Below are positions 47,349 through 60,240 of a stretch of 64,000 bases of DNA, piece by piece (position 1 is the first letter of the stretch; every line of letters begins with the position of its first letter). A program made the translations under genes and the position numbers. Origin of the DNA: Castanea sativa (lineage: Eukaryota; Streptophyta; Magnoliopsida; Fagales; Fagaceae); NCBI RefSeq assembly GCF_040712315.1, contig NC_134019.1, positions 32,923,373 through 32,987,372 of the forward strand. The letters run 5' to 3'. The notes under the pieces are model-generated. The model had not been told where the DNA came from. It saw nothing but the letters and a program-made list of their open reading frames with translations, and searched no databases.

Positions 47349-47375
47349 ATATATGTTAACTATTTCTTATTTTTA

Positions 47376-47575
47376 TCATGAGCATCATATCAACTCTCTA
47401 CATTTCTAATTTTAATGCAACTTTGGTATTTAGAATATTTATTATGAGGTTTTGGAAAAGCTCGAACAAGTCCAGTTGTCGAGGAACAATGATAGTTTTG
47501 AGATGGATGTGAAAAGCAGTTCAAAGTAGTATTCTTTTAGCTGTATAAATGCTCAATGAATCCCCAGATGAGAGG
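47376..47575. other. Short spacer before the copia solo LTR
   Basis: 200 bp of AT-rich non-coding DNA. Confidence 0.5.
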
Positions 47576-49005
47576 TGTTGGGGTTTATGCCCTAAAATCC
47601 AATTTATAGGCATGTCATAAATAATTAAATTGTTTAATTATATAAAACTATTTATAAATAAACTAATGAGACATTATCTTAGTCCATGAGATGCATAGTA
47701 TGTGATTTCTGTGAAAAGTCACAGAAGATATAAATCACAAGTTCTTTGTAAACTCAGTAGTTTAGTTCGTAGTCGGTGATGAAATTGAGCATTTCATCTG
47801 CGAAGACTATAACATATCAACTAAGATAATTTGTCTTGATCATGGAAATGGAGATTTCTAGTTGGTATGTTGATATGTTTTAAGAGTTAAGACATATTAG
47901 ACTGGACCGCTGTGAGATTTATTATTCTCCTAACAACTGTCAAATGAACAATAAATCTCACGACCTCTATTTACATCAACTCTAAATCCTGAGAGAATAA
48001 TGGACCTAATCATGAGATGTAGGTTGCTTTGATATATCAGGAGTGAGATCTATTAGTTACGATCAAAACCTTAGTATGTTGGGCAGCCACATTTAGTGTT
48101 GATGGAAAATATATTCTCAAGGCGGAATTCATAGTCTCTTAACGAAGATACAAAATATTCCCTTGAGATAAGTTTAATGAGTTTGGTTATTCAGAGAGTT
48201 GGACCCAACCACTTTAGTAAGGAGTTGCTAAAGTATATATTTATGGAATTGGATTTCATAAATATATAATGAATAACTTAAAGGATTAAACTGGGTACTC
48301 AAGGATTAAGATGTAGTAATTTACAAAGTGACAATTTACATCCATGACTTTGTATTACTACGAATATTTTATGAAGGGGTTGCATGTACAATAAAGTCTT
48401 GAGATATAATTTATAAATAAGACTTAGAGTGTAACTATATTTATATAGTGGTATTAAATATAGTTAATGGTAACTTTGGACTTGTCAAGAGTTGACAGAA
48501 AAGCCCAAGACCCATTAGAGCTAGTGTCTTATTGGTCCATTTTGGTCCCACTCCAAGCCACACATAAGAGCCCAATTGGATTGGCCCAAAAAGGTTAGCC
48601 CAATTAGATAATCAGTTATATATAAGGAGAGAAACATATAGAATTTGATAATATAGTAGAAAGGTTTTCATGAGACCTTTTCATAAGTGTTTTCATACAC
48701 GGAATGAAATGATTTGTATATGAGTGTTGGACACTCTTCTATTCTCTCTTTGATGGAAACTGATTGAGAGACCACATATCTTGGGCATTAAGTGGAATTG
48801 GAGTGAAGATTAAAAGTATTCCCAAGTGCTTCTGATTTTCGGATTTGAATTTCATCGAGCCAAGCTATGCTTTATTGTTTTCTAATTTTGAAACTTACAT
48901 AGTACATGTTATCAATTGCAAATGAAGTAGATCTGTTAATTTTTTTTTTTGCTGCGCATGTTTGCATGAGATACAAATTTGTATTTTCCATGCATTTTTC
49001 CGACA
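47576..49005 (+). mobile_element. Ty1/copia solo LTR (1430 bp)
   Basis: Begins TGTTGGGGTTTATGCCCTAA, an LTR start I associate with a widespread plant copia family, and ends TTCCGACA. Terminal TGTTGG/CCGACA are near-perfect inverted ends. Flanks AGAGG (47571-47575) and AGGGG (49006-49010) form a target duplication with one change. A TATA box (TATATATAAGG) is at about 48617. No interior or second LTR is present, so it is a solo LTR. Confidence 0.85.
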
Positions 49006-49010
49006 AGGGG

Positions 49011-50505
49011 TTGCTAGGTAAATTCCTAGGCATTGTTTAAGTCAATATGGCTAGTTCAGATGTTCTTACAATTGTGATATATTACCCAAGGCTACCTAGT
49101 ATATATGCATTTGTGATCGTTTAAAAGCAAACCAAAAGTGCACATGCTTTATTATTCAAGTTATTGTGTTATCCATTGCATCGAGATAGCTCTCAAATTT
49201 TTTGTAATGTTTTTTTAGATGGTGTGGACAGTGTAACTGGACTTTATAAATTATAGATTTTTCATCATTTTTCATATGATTATTACTAGTTTGTTCTTTC
49301 AAAAGCTATTAATATGGGTCATTTATCTCTTGTTGATCCTTTGCACATAAATTTATGTATAACCCAATTAACTGCCAGGAGTTCCAGAAGGTAATGCTGA
49401 AAGTCTTTAATTGGGAACTACATTATGGGGAATTTATCTTGTAGCAACTAAAGTGATGATTGGTGGTACCAGGAGATTTAATGGGTATTTTATTTGGAGA
49501 AAAAGATGTTTGGATCAATTATAGTATGAGATTAGTCAGTTTTGGGATTTTCATGTACTTCTTGCTAGAGAATATGGATCAATTGATTGATTTTTCAAAT
49601 ATATGGAAACAAAGTGTGGGTTGGTATAGTTTTCGGAAATCGTCAAGCTGGAATTTCAATGCACTTGGAGGGTCTTCTATGCTTCTCTCTTCGAATTTTT
49701 TAAAAAAATATATCAATTTATGTTTCTAATTGATGAGCTTTTTCTCTTTTCATTCATGAGTGATTTAGTTCTTGCTTTTGGAGTTGCGTGTGCATTGTAA
49801 AACACTATATAGTGATTATGAATCCATGAGACATTCAAATGTTTCATTGCTTATATTTAAATGATGTAATTTTTTTAGGATAAACATTATTACATATCTT
49901 GAAAATCTAACTGTTGAATTCCATGTTCTTTATGTTCTTAATACATATGCTAAATATTGTGTCAATCGGATATTATTTACTATACGAACTATGAGCGTAT
50001 ATTTTATGCATAATTTTAAAATACAAAAATTTTCAATTTAAACAACAAAAACTTTCAATTTAAACAATTTATTGATGACATAGCTATTGATCTTTAATTT
50101 TCTTCAAATTTGTAAGTATGAAGGATATAAGAAGAAGATATAATCCAATGGTAGATTTGTCAAAATTCACCTCTAATAAAAAGAAATTTAGTAAAGTTAT
50201 AGCCTTAGACTACATCCAATTTTTGTAGCTAAACTTTGTCAATTTTTTTATTAGAAAGTTGTACATGCACTTAGTGGGTCCTCGACTTATCTTGTGGGAT
50301 GAAAAAGTGTAATTTGTGTTAAAGCATATTGGCTTGAGTGTTGTGAATCATTTAAATCTATATTTGGATTGTTTTTCTTCTCCTTTTAGAATCTAGCCAT
50401 TATATCAAGGACTATGTGAAATGACATTAAATTATCATTACCTTGATTAAGTTTTCAGACAAGAAGACATGGATGGAAAATAGCCTTACAATTAATCAAT
50501 CAACC

Positions 50506-50565
<60 letters not shown>

Positions 50566-51640
50566 CATATTATATCATATTCTATATAAAAAAGCAAAAG
50601 CCTTTGCCTGCAATTAAGAAAGTGCTGCCATGTAGGAAAATTGCCCATCTAAATTTCTGCCACGTTCACAATTAAAAAGCGATAAATTATATTGTTTCAC
50701 AACGTTAATGCACCATGTGATAGCCTCTCAGTATAAAAAGAAAAATAATCAGTCAAAATACAATTAAAAGGCTTGCAATACTAAAAAAAAAAGGATACAG
50801 AGAGAGAAGGAGAGAGTTTTTCGTTCCCTCGCCAGACTTGGAGCACTGCTGCAAGCACATAGAGAAAGAAAAATCTTTGGGTATTAACACTGTTAGGCTA
50901 TATAGTTGTCACCATTAGATTGTCGTAATTGGCTTTGGTACGTTTTTCTCCATTTTTTTTTTTCAAATTTGGCTACGAAATATTACTTTTTATTGAGTTT
51001 TTTTTGTTGGATAGGTTTAGATTTGATTTTGGTTTTGATTTCTTTTTGTTTCGGGCTTTTGGGTCCTCTATGAAAATGTTTGTTTTCTCAATTTTTTTGA
51101 TTTTTTCCCCCTATTTTGGATTACAGAAATCACTAAGCCTTTCCCTATTTTCTAATATCCGCGTTCATGGTTTTTTTTTGAGGGGGGGGGGTTTGATTTG
51201 GAAAATTGGTTTTGCTGTTGATTCACCACCAATCTCCTCTTTCATAGGTAATTCTTTTCTCGTTTTTCTCTCTCTTTGGAGCACTGGCCATTTAGGTTTT
51301 TCTCTCTTACTCTTTGGGTTTTCATTTTTGTTAGATATTTAGGTTCCAATTGGTTCTTAATTTTTCCACTCCTTCTTAGAATTTTGATTTTAGGTTTTTT
51401 GGATTTCTTGATTTTATCTAATCAGAGAATGTTTCGTGACAACATAGCTAGTAAGAAATTTTTAAAATTTTCTCAATCTTTGCAAGCACCTCAGTGCGGG
51501 GAAACCTTCATATCTATTACCTACAAACTTTTGATTATTCATGCTTTCAGGAAAATGCATTCAATAAAAATATTCCTTTCAAGTTATGCTTTTTGACAAG
51601 CATTTAGGTCCTATGCATTTTAAAATATTAAAATTTTGGA
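49011..51640. other. AT-rich DNA, no intact gene seen
   Basis: Contains a (TA)n microsatellite at about 50508-50566 and a ten-G run near 51183-51192. At 50731 TATAAAAAG is followed by a GAGAGAGAAGGAGAG leader, which resembles a plant core promoter and 5' UTR. The ORFs behind it (50929-51342, 51276-51596) are T-rich, Phe/Leu-dominated and not credible. Together with the WD40-type exon at 51652 this may be the remains of a broken gene, but I cannot join them. Confidence 0.45.
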
Positions 51641-51651
51641 AATTTTGGTAG

Positions 51652-51803
51652 GGTTCTCATGATGCAAAGATCCTTTCATTGAGCTTTAGCTTATCAAGTA
51701 AAAAGGAGGCTAATTTTGAAGAAGCTGCAGATATCCAGTCGTTCCTTACATTAGGGAGCCGTGATTGAATAGTCAATCTTTATGATGTCAATAGGCTTGC
51801 TAC
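51652..51803 (+). pseudogene. Single WD40-type exon remnant
   Basis: After an AG acceptor (TTTTGGTAG, 51643-51651) the frame reads GSHDAKILSLSFSLSSKKEA, then NFEEAADIQSFLTLGSRD, a TGA (probably from CGA), then IVNLYDVNRLATF. The HDA...LSLSFS...GSRD-x-IVNLYD pattern is that of a WD40 repeat. It strongly recalls plant relatives of the MAPK-binding/WDR62-type WD proteins, as far as memory allows. No neighbouring exons were found, so this is an isolated or captured fragment. Confidence 0.5.
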
Positions 51804-52628
51804 TTTCCTCCGTTTTTTTATTTTTATTTTGTTAATCTCTGCCCACTCACTAGGGTTTCTGTATTGCTGTTTATCTCTATGAGTTGTGGACTTCTTTCAT
51901 TGTAATTTTGGATGGCTCTTGCTTCAATTTGAATGAAATTTCCTGAATTTGTTGCAAACCTTGATGGATATTGCTTAATGAAAACTTATCTGTCTTATAT
52001 ATGTGACTTCAACTTTTTTTTTTTAATCTAAGTTTTATATCAAGGTTAGCAATTTGAAACTGACTCAAAAAACAAATGAAATAAATATGACTCTAGCCTT
52101 ACTTTGTCTTGAAGATTTTTTTTATTTAAGTGTATATGATATATGCTTACACTAATGATTTTTTTTCATATAGCGGGCAATTTGTTTGTGTCTTTTTAAG
52201 ACATTTCAATGGGTAATATAATATTTTTGTCTTGGTTTGTGTCAAATTGTAATTTATAGGTCTTAATTTTATGTTTTCAGTTCGGCTGTAGTTGTTGCTT
52301 TGCAGATAACTTTTGTTTGCAGCATATATTTTTTGAAATTCATACATATATTTTTTTGTTTTGGTTGGAATCACTTAGGTTTTTCAAGTTAGAATGAAGT
52401 TGTGCAAGAATTTGATATATGATGAAATAAACATATAATACAACATTAAAGAAAGACAATAAACATATAGTAAGTAACTTTCTTTCTTTTTTATATTTTT
52501 GTGTCTAAAAGTTTTCCTTTTTACAAAACAGAAAAGAGGGATTTACATGATTTGGCCCTTATGGCCTATCACCTCTTTTCTAATTACAAAAGAACACAAA
52601 AATTTATATCCCAAAATAAGAAAGATAA
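51804..52628. other. AT-rich DNA, no gene seen
   Basis: No ORF or repeat of note. T-rich with short A/T runs. Confidence 0.5.
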
Positions 52629-53302
52629 TTTTTTTTTTTTTTTTTTTTTTTACAACTTAAGCCAAAAGATTGGCTAAACAAAATAAAACTAAATAAAGAA
52701 AACAACAACAATAAAAAATAAAAATAAAAAGAGAAACAACTGCAGGTTCAACGGTGAGCAACTTAAGGAGACCTTGGCACATAGGCATTTGTGTCATCCC
52801 CAGAGTCTTCTTGGGGATAATTCGGAGCCAAGTACTCCATCTCCTCCTCCTCCTCCTCATCATCCTCTTCTTCCTCCTCCTCGCCTTCATCATCCCCCAA
52901 GTCGGAGCCATTAGAGGAGCCCTTAGAAAAGCTGTCAGAAGAGTCTGCCTCCTGGGAGTCAGAGAGCCTTGAAGCACTAGACTCTGAGCTTGAATGACCA
53001 AGCCTTTGCCTTCTCCTACTGTGAGTAGGTGCATTCAAGAATGTAGCAGTTGCTGCCTCCTCAGCTTCCTCTTTGGTCTCTCAATCGAAGGTCTTCAGAG
53101 TTCTCCTCATCTTCGTCACTCTATTCAAAGAAGCAACCTCCTCAGGAATGAAGACTTGAGGAGGCAGAGGGTGAATGGGAAAAGGAAGAGGAGGATACAT
53201 AGGGCTTGGTGGTGGGGAAGAAGTATGCTCACTTAAAGCACTCTCAAAAGAGCTTGAGGAGTGCTGTGGGGAGTTAGAGCCATCAGAGGAAGAGTTTGAC
53301 AT
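52629..53302 (-). pseudogene. Intronless acidic ORF with 3' poly(A), one nonsense codon
   Basis: On the minus strand the frame opens at 53302 (MSNSSSDGSNSPQHSSSSFE) and is interrupted by TGA at 53083-53081 (TLKTFD, stop, ETKEEAEEAATA). It goes on in the same frame to the stop at 52763: SRRRQRLGHSSSESS, a Ser/Asp-rich part, then a run of Glu/Asp. Without the stop it would be about 180 residues. A Pro-rich segment (PPPSPMYPPLPFPIHPLPP) lies near residue 40. Some 110 bp after the end the minus strand runs into 22 A's (T run at 52629-52650), which suggests a retrocopied mRNA. I do not recognise the protein. Acidic/Ser-rich tails occur in many nuclear proteins. Confidence 0.45.
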
Positions 53303-54060
53303 TTTTTTGAGTAATGGGAATGTGGTCCTATTTTGTAGATAGTATTTTAACGGCACATTTTTGAAATAACGAGACATTTTTTTTTAAACCAGCAAATGTA
53401 TTTTTACAAATAAACGTATATTTGTTTTAATTTTTTTTTTAATAAATGGATAAAGTAATTTGAAAACTATTAGGAGAGTGGTCCTGTTTTGCAGGCAATA
53501 TTTTAATGGGAGTTAAAGATATATTTTTACCGAGTTGCCCTTGCTTAAATGTAGATTGTAGGGGTATTTTGGAACATATATATATATATATATATAATTG
53601 TATAAAAACATGAACGTGGATTGGGTTTGGACTTTGGACGTGGTATATAAAATTTTATGAATTTGTTTTTTTATCCTCAAGTTTTAACTTCAGTTTTTTT
53701 AGTTGTAGTTATCCAAAAGTTTTGTTAAATATTTGAAAGTAGGGTTTTTTTAGGATAAACTTGAATTTTAAAATTTTATAAAGTTGTGTTTAACTTCAGT
53801 TTTTGAATTTAGCTGTAGTTATTTAAAAGTTTTGTTAAATATTTGAAAGTAGAGTTTTTTTTTTTGGATAAATTTGAAAGTGGGTTTTTTTTAGGGAAAA
53901 GGTTTTTTTTTTTTTTCTTTTTTTTGATAGAAGTTGAACGTGGGTTTGAATGTGGTATTTGAAATTTTTTGGATTAATTTTTTTGGATATGATTGATTTC
54001 TACTTTTTAGTATTTTTTTTTCTTCAAAATAAAATCAAAGAGATTTAAGGAAAAAAAAAC
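53303..54060. repeat. Diverged relatives of the 728-bp unit
   Basis: A phrase with GGTCCTATTTTGTAG and ATTTTAA near 53323 recurs near 53482 (GGTCCTGTTTTGCAGGCAA, GAGTTAAAGATATATTTTTAC). It matches the middle of the 728-bp units (TTTTGTAGGCAAGG, GAGTTAAAGATGAATTTTTAC). 53945-54060 is a diverged copy of the first 115 bp of the unit. An older layer of the same repeat family thus lies left of the recent array. Confidence 0.7.
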
Positions 54061-56244
54061 CATACATGAGTTAATTTGAATGTGGTATGTGAAATTTTTT
54101 GGATTTCTTTTGAATATGATTGATTTCTACTTTATAGTATATTTTTTTCTTCAAAATAAAAACAAAGAGATTTAAGGAAAAAAAAAAAAAAAAACCAAAC
54201 GTGAGATGAGATTTAAGAGAAACCAGGTATTGAAAAAAAAAAGTTTAGTTTAGTTTTTTTTTTTTTATGCAAAGAAAAAAAAAAGTTAAGTCTTGATTAA
54301 GGAAGGAAAAAAAAAAAAGAAACTGAAAAGAAAAAGTGAAAACGTGGAATAATACTTAGAGTTAAACGTGGGAATTAAATATTGCCTATTTTGTAGGCAA
54401 GGTTATAGGTGAGAGTTAAAGATGAATTTTTACTATGTTATTCTCAAGCTTTATATCTACTTAAATTTAGGTTGCAAGGGTATTTTTTGGAAAAAAATAT
54501 CCGATCCAAATAGGGAAAGCCCCTTAAATAATAGTATAGATATGATATGATATATTGATTGGAGTAATGAGTGTAAGTAATGTATAAATTTTATTCATTT
54601 ACAATATAAAATTATTATGATAGATAATTAAAATAATAAAAATAAAATCTACTGTTTTGGAAATTTTTTGAAATAGAATTTTAATTTTCTTAAAACTTAG
54701 TTAATAGAGTTTCTATTTTAACTAAAAGTGAACTATCATAATTAATGAGAATTTAACTATTTTTGCAAAGAGAAGATAACCATAAGCCCATACATGAGTT
54801 AATTTGAATGTGGTATGTGAAATTTTTTGGATTTCTTTTGAATATGATTGATTTCTACTTTATAGTATATTTTTTTCTTCAAAATAAAAACAAAGAGATT
54901 TAAGGAAAAAAAAAAAAAAAAACCAAACGTGAGATGAGATTTAAGAGAAACCAGGTATTGAAAAAAAAAAGTTTAGTTTAGTTTTTTTTTTTTTATGCAA
55001 AGAAAAAAAAAAGTTAAGTCTTGATTAAGGAAGGAAAAAAAAAAAAGAAACTGAAAAGAAAAAGTGAAAACGTGGAATAATACTTAGAGTTAAACGTGGG
55101 AATTAAATATTGCCTATTTTGTAGGCAAGGTTATAGGTGAGAGTTAAAGATGAATTTTTACTATGTTATTCTCAAGCTTTATATCTACTTAAATTTAGGT
55201 TGCAAGGGTATTTTTTGGAAAAAAATATCCGATCCAAATAGGGAAAGCCCCTTAAATAATAGTATAGATATGATATGATATATTGATTGGAGTAATGAGT
55301 GTAAGTAATGTATAAATTTTATTCATTTACAATATAAAATTATTATGATAGATAATTAAAATAATAAAAATAAAATCTACTGTTTTGGAAATTTTTTGAA
55401 ATAGAATTTTAATTTTCTTAAAACTTAGTTAATAGAGTTTCTATTTTAACTAAAAGTGAACTATCATAATTAATGAGAATTTAACTATTTTTGCAAAGAG
55501 AAGATAACCATAAGCCCATACATGAGTTAATTTGAATGTGGTATGTGAAATTTTTTGGATTTCTTTTGAATATGATTGATTTCTACTTTATAGTATATTT
55601 TTTTCTTCAAAATAAAAACAAAGAGATTTAAGGAAAAAAAAAAAAAAAAACCAAACGTGAGATGAGATTTAAGAGAAACCAGGTATTGAAAAAAAAAAGT
55701 TTAGTTTAGTTTTTTTTTTTTTATGCAAAGAAAAAAAAAAGTTAAGTCTTGATTAAGGAAGGAAAAAAAAAAAAGAAACTGAAAAGAAAAAGTGAAAACG
55801 TGGAATAATACTTAGAGTTAAACGTGGGAATTAAATATTGCCTATTTTGTAGGCAAGGTTATAGGTGAGAGTTAAAGATGAATTTTTACTATGTTATTCT
55901 CAAGCTTTATATCTACTTAAATTTAGGTTGCAAGGGTATTTTTTGGAAAAAAATATCCGATCCAAATAGGGAAAGCCCCTTAAATAATAGTATAGATATG
56001 ATATGATATATTGATTGGAGTAATGAGTGTAAGTAATGTATAAATTTTATTCATTTACAATATAAAATTATTATGATAGATAATTAAAATAATAAAAATA
56101 AAATCTACTGTTTTGGAAATTTTTTGAAATAGAATTTTAATTTTCTTAAAACTTAGTTAATAGAGTTTCTATTTTAACTAAAAGTGAACTATCATAATTA
56201 ATGAGAATTTAACTATTTTTGCAAAGAGAAGATAACCATAAGCC
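54061..56244. repeat. Three tandem 728-bp units, apparently identical
   Basis: Units 54061-54788, 54789-55516 and 55517-56244 each start CATACATGAGTTAATTTGAA and end GATAACCATAAGCC. All are exactly 728 bp and I found no difference by eye, even in the A and T homopolymers (for example 17 A, 14 T and 12 A runs). The left boundary has CCATACATG after an A run and the right boundary has AAGCCCATTTTT, so CCAT/CCCAT microhomology may have started the amplification. No ORF. An assembly artefact is a real alternative. Confidence 0.95.
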
Positions 56245-57019
56245 CATTTTTTTTTTTTTTATAGCATAGGATGTTACAATTAGATCCGTACCATGTGTAA
56301 TACGTTAATCCATTATGATAGTTCCAAATAATATCTTAATACTTATCTATATGAGTTTTCTTTTTAATGATGCCATAAAGGATGGACTTTAATTAAAGTC
56401 ATTTAAGATCCAACGTATCCAATAATTGTTTTTTAAATTTAATTTCAAAAGTCTTTTAATTGTAAATTTTTTTAATCATAAAATAGACTCTATGTAAACT
56501 CTAAAAGAAAACATTCGGAATGATCACATCATTGATACCATATCATGATGATTGCAAATAGAAATATTATTATTCATGATTAATAGATGAACAATGAAAT
56601 TGTGAATTAACAATTTAACAATTCAAATACCAAGTTTAAACTACAACAACACATATATAGAAGACTCCAAATATTGGAACATACTTCTTATGTTATTTTC
56701 ATTACTCAATCAAACCCAAAGTTTCAAAGATAATTCCAATTCAATTAAACCCAATACATACATACGCATGAACGTAAAGAATTCCAAAAATAAAAACAAC
56801 AATCTCCAAAAGCCTCTGCCTAACACATTCACTATTTTTTTTTCTTCAAACTATGCATTCTTTAGTTCTTTTTCCTTTTATGTTTCATCAAACTTTTTCT
56901 AATTGACCAAAATATCTCTCATGTATGTTAACATTAAACCTACTAAGAAAACTTTACATACCTTTTTGTTTTGAAGGCGCTCCAAGAACCAAAATCAATG
57001 CAAGAGACTATACAGCAGA
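56245..57019. other. AT-rich DNA, no gene seen
   Basis: Right flank of the triplication, starting with a 16-base T run (about 56247-56262). No ORF of note; the 70-codon frame at 56690 is Asn/Lys/Ser/Phe-rich and not credible. Confidence 0.5.
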
Positions 57020-57630
57020 GTGGTGTTGGAAGTGTAGAAGTAGTTTTCTTAAATAGGAGAGAGTACGGACTGTGAGAGAGTGTTATTGTATTTGGCTAGA
57101 AGTCTAACTTGCATTAGGTTTTTTTTTTTTTTTTTTATATATGTATAAATAAAGAGTATAAGGAGTCTAGGGACAGTGGGAGAGTATCTTGTAATCAAAT
57201 TAGATATTTGAGATTTAAACCTTGCATACCCTAAAGGGCTATAAAACCCACACAAGCTAAAGGGAGAAAGGTAGACAATTCTCATCCCAAAAACTATTTC
57301 CAAGTTGAATTCTTTTGCGATATACTCCAATTGAATTCCATTCTAAGTTAATCATTGAATGCCCTTTGGCACACACCACATTGGTGTATTTATTTTTCTC
57401 TATTTCATATCTTATTGTAGGTTCGTCTCTAGACGGACCCAATGCCTTCGTCCATCTGTATTGATGAAGAGTTCAAGTAACGATTTTTTGCATCATCAGT
57501 TTGGCACCATCTATGGGAAACGTTTTCAAAGCCATACAATTTCCCTTTTCTTGACAAAAGAATCCCTCTTGATACCAGATGGATTCCACAGCACAACAAA
57601 TTTGCAAGATATCACACCTATTATGTTGAC
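57020..57630 (+). mobile_element. Ty3/gypsy LTR end with primer-binding site and gag start
   Basis: TGGCACCATCTATGGGA (57502-57518) is a gypsy primer-binding site related to that at 15716. The preceding sequence ends ...CATCATCA (57498), a proper LTR end, and has a TATA box (TATAAATAAAG) at about 57143. The left LTR boundary is uncertain. After the site, MDSTAQQICK (57580-) resembles the gag start MDSTTTA at 15657 but stops at once. A second GATTTTTTGCATCATCA near 57667 may be a piece of another LTR. Confidence 0.5.
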
Positions 57631-60187
57631 ATCATCCATCTACACAGACAAAGAACTCAATTGAGGATTTTTTGCATCATCAATAGGGACCGAGTGATTA
57701 GCCATCACTTTAATCCTAAGATAAAAGGTTATATGGTACAAACTCAATCGATAACATCAGTCAATCTAGAAATTGGAAATCCCCCCTGTTTAAAAAATTT
57801 CATGCTATATATAAACTTGGTTGGCAAAGTTTGGGGGGGACCTCAGGTATTAAGCTCTCTTTATGTCTTGATTTCATTATTCTTTGTCTATAATTTGAAG
57901 TTTTAAGTGTTGGAGTAAGATATATATATGAGTTAGAAAAACAATTTGTTGGACTGAAATTGGGTTGAGAACAGGCTTCTATTGCCACTGTTTTTTAGTT
58001 TTTGCTACATTATCAGAGACCCAAGTGAGAGGCTTAACTGTGAGTCTTTTAGCCTATCTATGTTTGTATTCTTGGATTTTATAGAGATAATTATTTAGTT
58101 GATTTACCGTTAGAGGGGGCTTCTTTCACCTGGTTCAAAGATTCTGGTATCCTCTATGTTAAGAATTGACAGGTCACAACCTTACTTGAACAGGATCTGT
58201 TCTATAGGATCGTACCTCCGGTATCCTTGATCACTAAGAATTGACAGGTCTTTATAAGCTGGTGGTGCTCTCTTTGTGGTTTTTTTAAACACAATGTTGG
58301 TAATTTAATTTTGATTGTTTACAAGAGGCGAAAGTGATTCCAACTTTCTTGTATTTATCTTGTAGCACTTTGGCTTTATGTGAATTAAACGGCTTTAATT
58401 TGAGTCTTGGTATTTGCATCAGAATTCATAACATTAGCGCTGGTTCCTGTTTCTACTACCATCTACTTGCACTTACCAATACTTTTTATAACTTGAGATT
58501 CCAGTCGTGAATTTGGTCATTTGCTCTACCTCTTATGATTTTTGGAGTTTTTATTAGTATGGCGATTTATTGTCATTGGCAGTCATATAAAATATAAGAT
58601 ATGCATGCTTTAAAGACTTGCTGTTCTCTAAATGCCTAAGAAGTGTGGGGCTGTGCTTCCTTATGTCCGCTCTATAGGTGAGTTGGTAGGGTCTCAAAGT
58701 TATATAATTTTCTCTTGTATTGTTGGATCTTTATGTCCTGAGGTTTGTTGTTGGTCTAAAGTCTTGAATCTCGATGTGTTTACAAGAGGGGAAATTGTGA
58801 TTTAGTTGCGCAACAGAGTGTGTAGAAGTATTTAATTTTTCTTGCCATTAGGTTATAAGAATTTTTTTTCATCATTCTCTTTTGATTTCATGTGTTGCTT
58901 ATGATTATTTCAATGTAATGATCCTTTGAAGGCCCGTATGTTGCAGCAATAGATCGATTTGGTTCTCTTTATTAGGAGTACAAATATATAAACTTTCCTT
59001 TGCCTTGTTGTCTAGCAGGTTATTATGTTTTCAAGAATCTAAATTCATTTTGTAAATGAAAATTGGTATTGCATTGTGTGCATTTCAAGCTACATTTGTC
59101 TGGTTTTAATAAACTCTAGAACTGCACAGCATGATTGTTCTAGTTCCTTTTCTATTGCCATTGGCTTGCACTTATGACAAAATTTTCATACTTAAGATAG
59201 CCAATTCATGATTCATTGTTATTGGCAATAATATGATGAGCAGTTGTATTCTTTCAACATGGCTGCTCTTTAAATGTCAGAAAAGTAAAGGTCTGTGCTT
59301 CCTTATGTGTTCTGTATAGGGTTTCAAAGTTATATGGATTTTTATTACTTGAAAAAAAAAATTATTTGCTTGGATTGTGCAAAGGGATATTTTGGGATTC
59401 TATGACTTGTTTAACTGAATTCTTGTGTTCAAAAAAATTTAATGATGTATATCTTCACAGGCAATGAAGTTGGATGGGGACCCTAGGCAATAAGCTTTCC
59501 TTATTTCTTGATTTTTTTGTACTTCTCCTAAAATTAGAAAAACAATTTGTTGGACTGACATATTGGGGTTAAGATCAAGCTTCTGTTTTGTTTTCTCAAT
59601 AATCTCATATTGGTACTTTTCCCATTAGTATGACTGACTTTTATATTTTTTGAAAGGAAAGAATTTTATATTGATTATAGTTACTTCTCAAAACCTTATT
59701 GGCTTTGTTGTGGTGTGTGTGTGTGTGTTTTTTGTTTTTTTTTTTGGATTTTCGCTTATATATATTTTCTTTGTTGTCATTTAAAAAAAATATAATGATG
59801 CATATTTTTAACTTAACAATTATTTTTTATATAAAAAAAAATATCACTATTAGTGCAGCTTAGATGTCTTCTCAGGCTGCGTTGTCTGGTTTTATTTACT
59901 TTTAGGGGTAATGGTGCTTTGGCTAAGTTTGGTTTGGTTTTGCTCCTCTTTCCTTCTTCTTTATAATTTAAAGTTGTCCCAAACTATGTAGTTGTGCTTC
60001 TATGATTTTCAATTTGCTCATGTAGGAAGTCAATGTCGGAGCCATCAAGGATTTGAGCTTTCATCTAATGCCTGTACATCTATATTATTGTCGTGTTTTT
60101 ATTGATGTTTTCTTGCTTTTCGGGGAACCTAGTTATCATGTGTTGGCAATTCCATTTCTAGTTTGGATTGCCGCTTAAATGCTAAGT
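57631..60187. other. T-rich DNA with degenerate direct duplications, no gene seen
   Basis: CTTCCTTATGT with flanks recurs at about 58648 and 59299 (B1, B2). GGGGACC...TAAGCT...TTGATTT with TTGTTGGACTGA recurs at about 57836 and 59476 (A1, A2). The order A-B-B-A is left from old segmental duplication. A (GT)n spot lies at 59711-59729. No recognisable protein on either strand. Confidence 0.55.
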
Positions 60188-60240
60188 TGCACGGACACGG
60201 ACACGGACGAACACAACACGGACACAGACACGAGAATACA
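60188..60240. repeat. GGACAC-type short repeat
   Basis: GTTGCACGGACACGGACACG and variants (ACGGACACAGACACG) form a short tandem stretch. A related GGTTGCACTGACACGCC follows near 60461. I recall similar words from dispersed plant repeats but cannot name the family. Confidence 0.6.

Noticed and set aside
49460..49729. 89-codon ORF with mixed composition
   Set aside because: I found no family resemblance, promoter or exon borders, and the surrounding DNA is non-coding.
50929..51596. Two overlapping ORFs of 137 and 106 codons
   Set aside because: Phe/Leu-rich translations of T-rich DNA. Only the TATA and leader-like sequence before them are suggestive.
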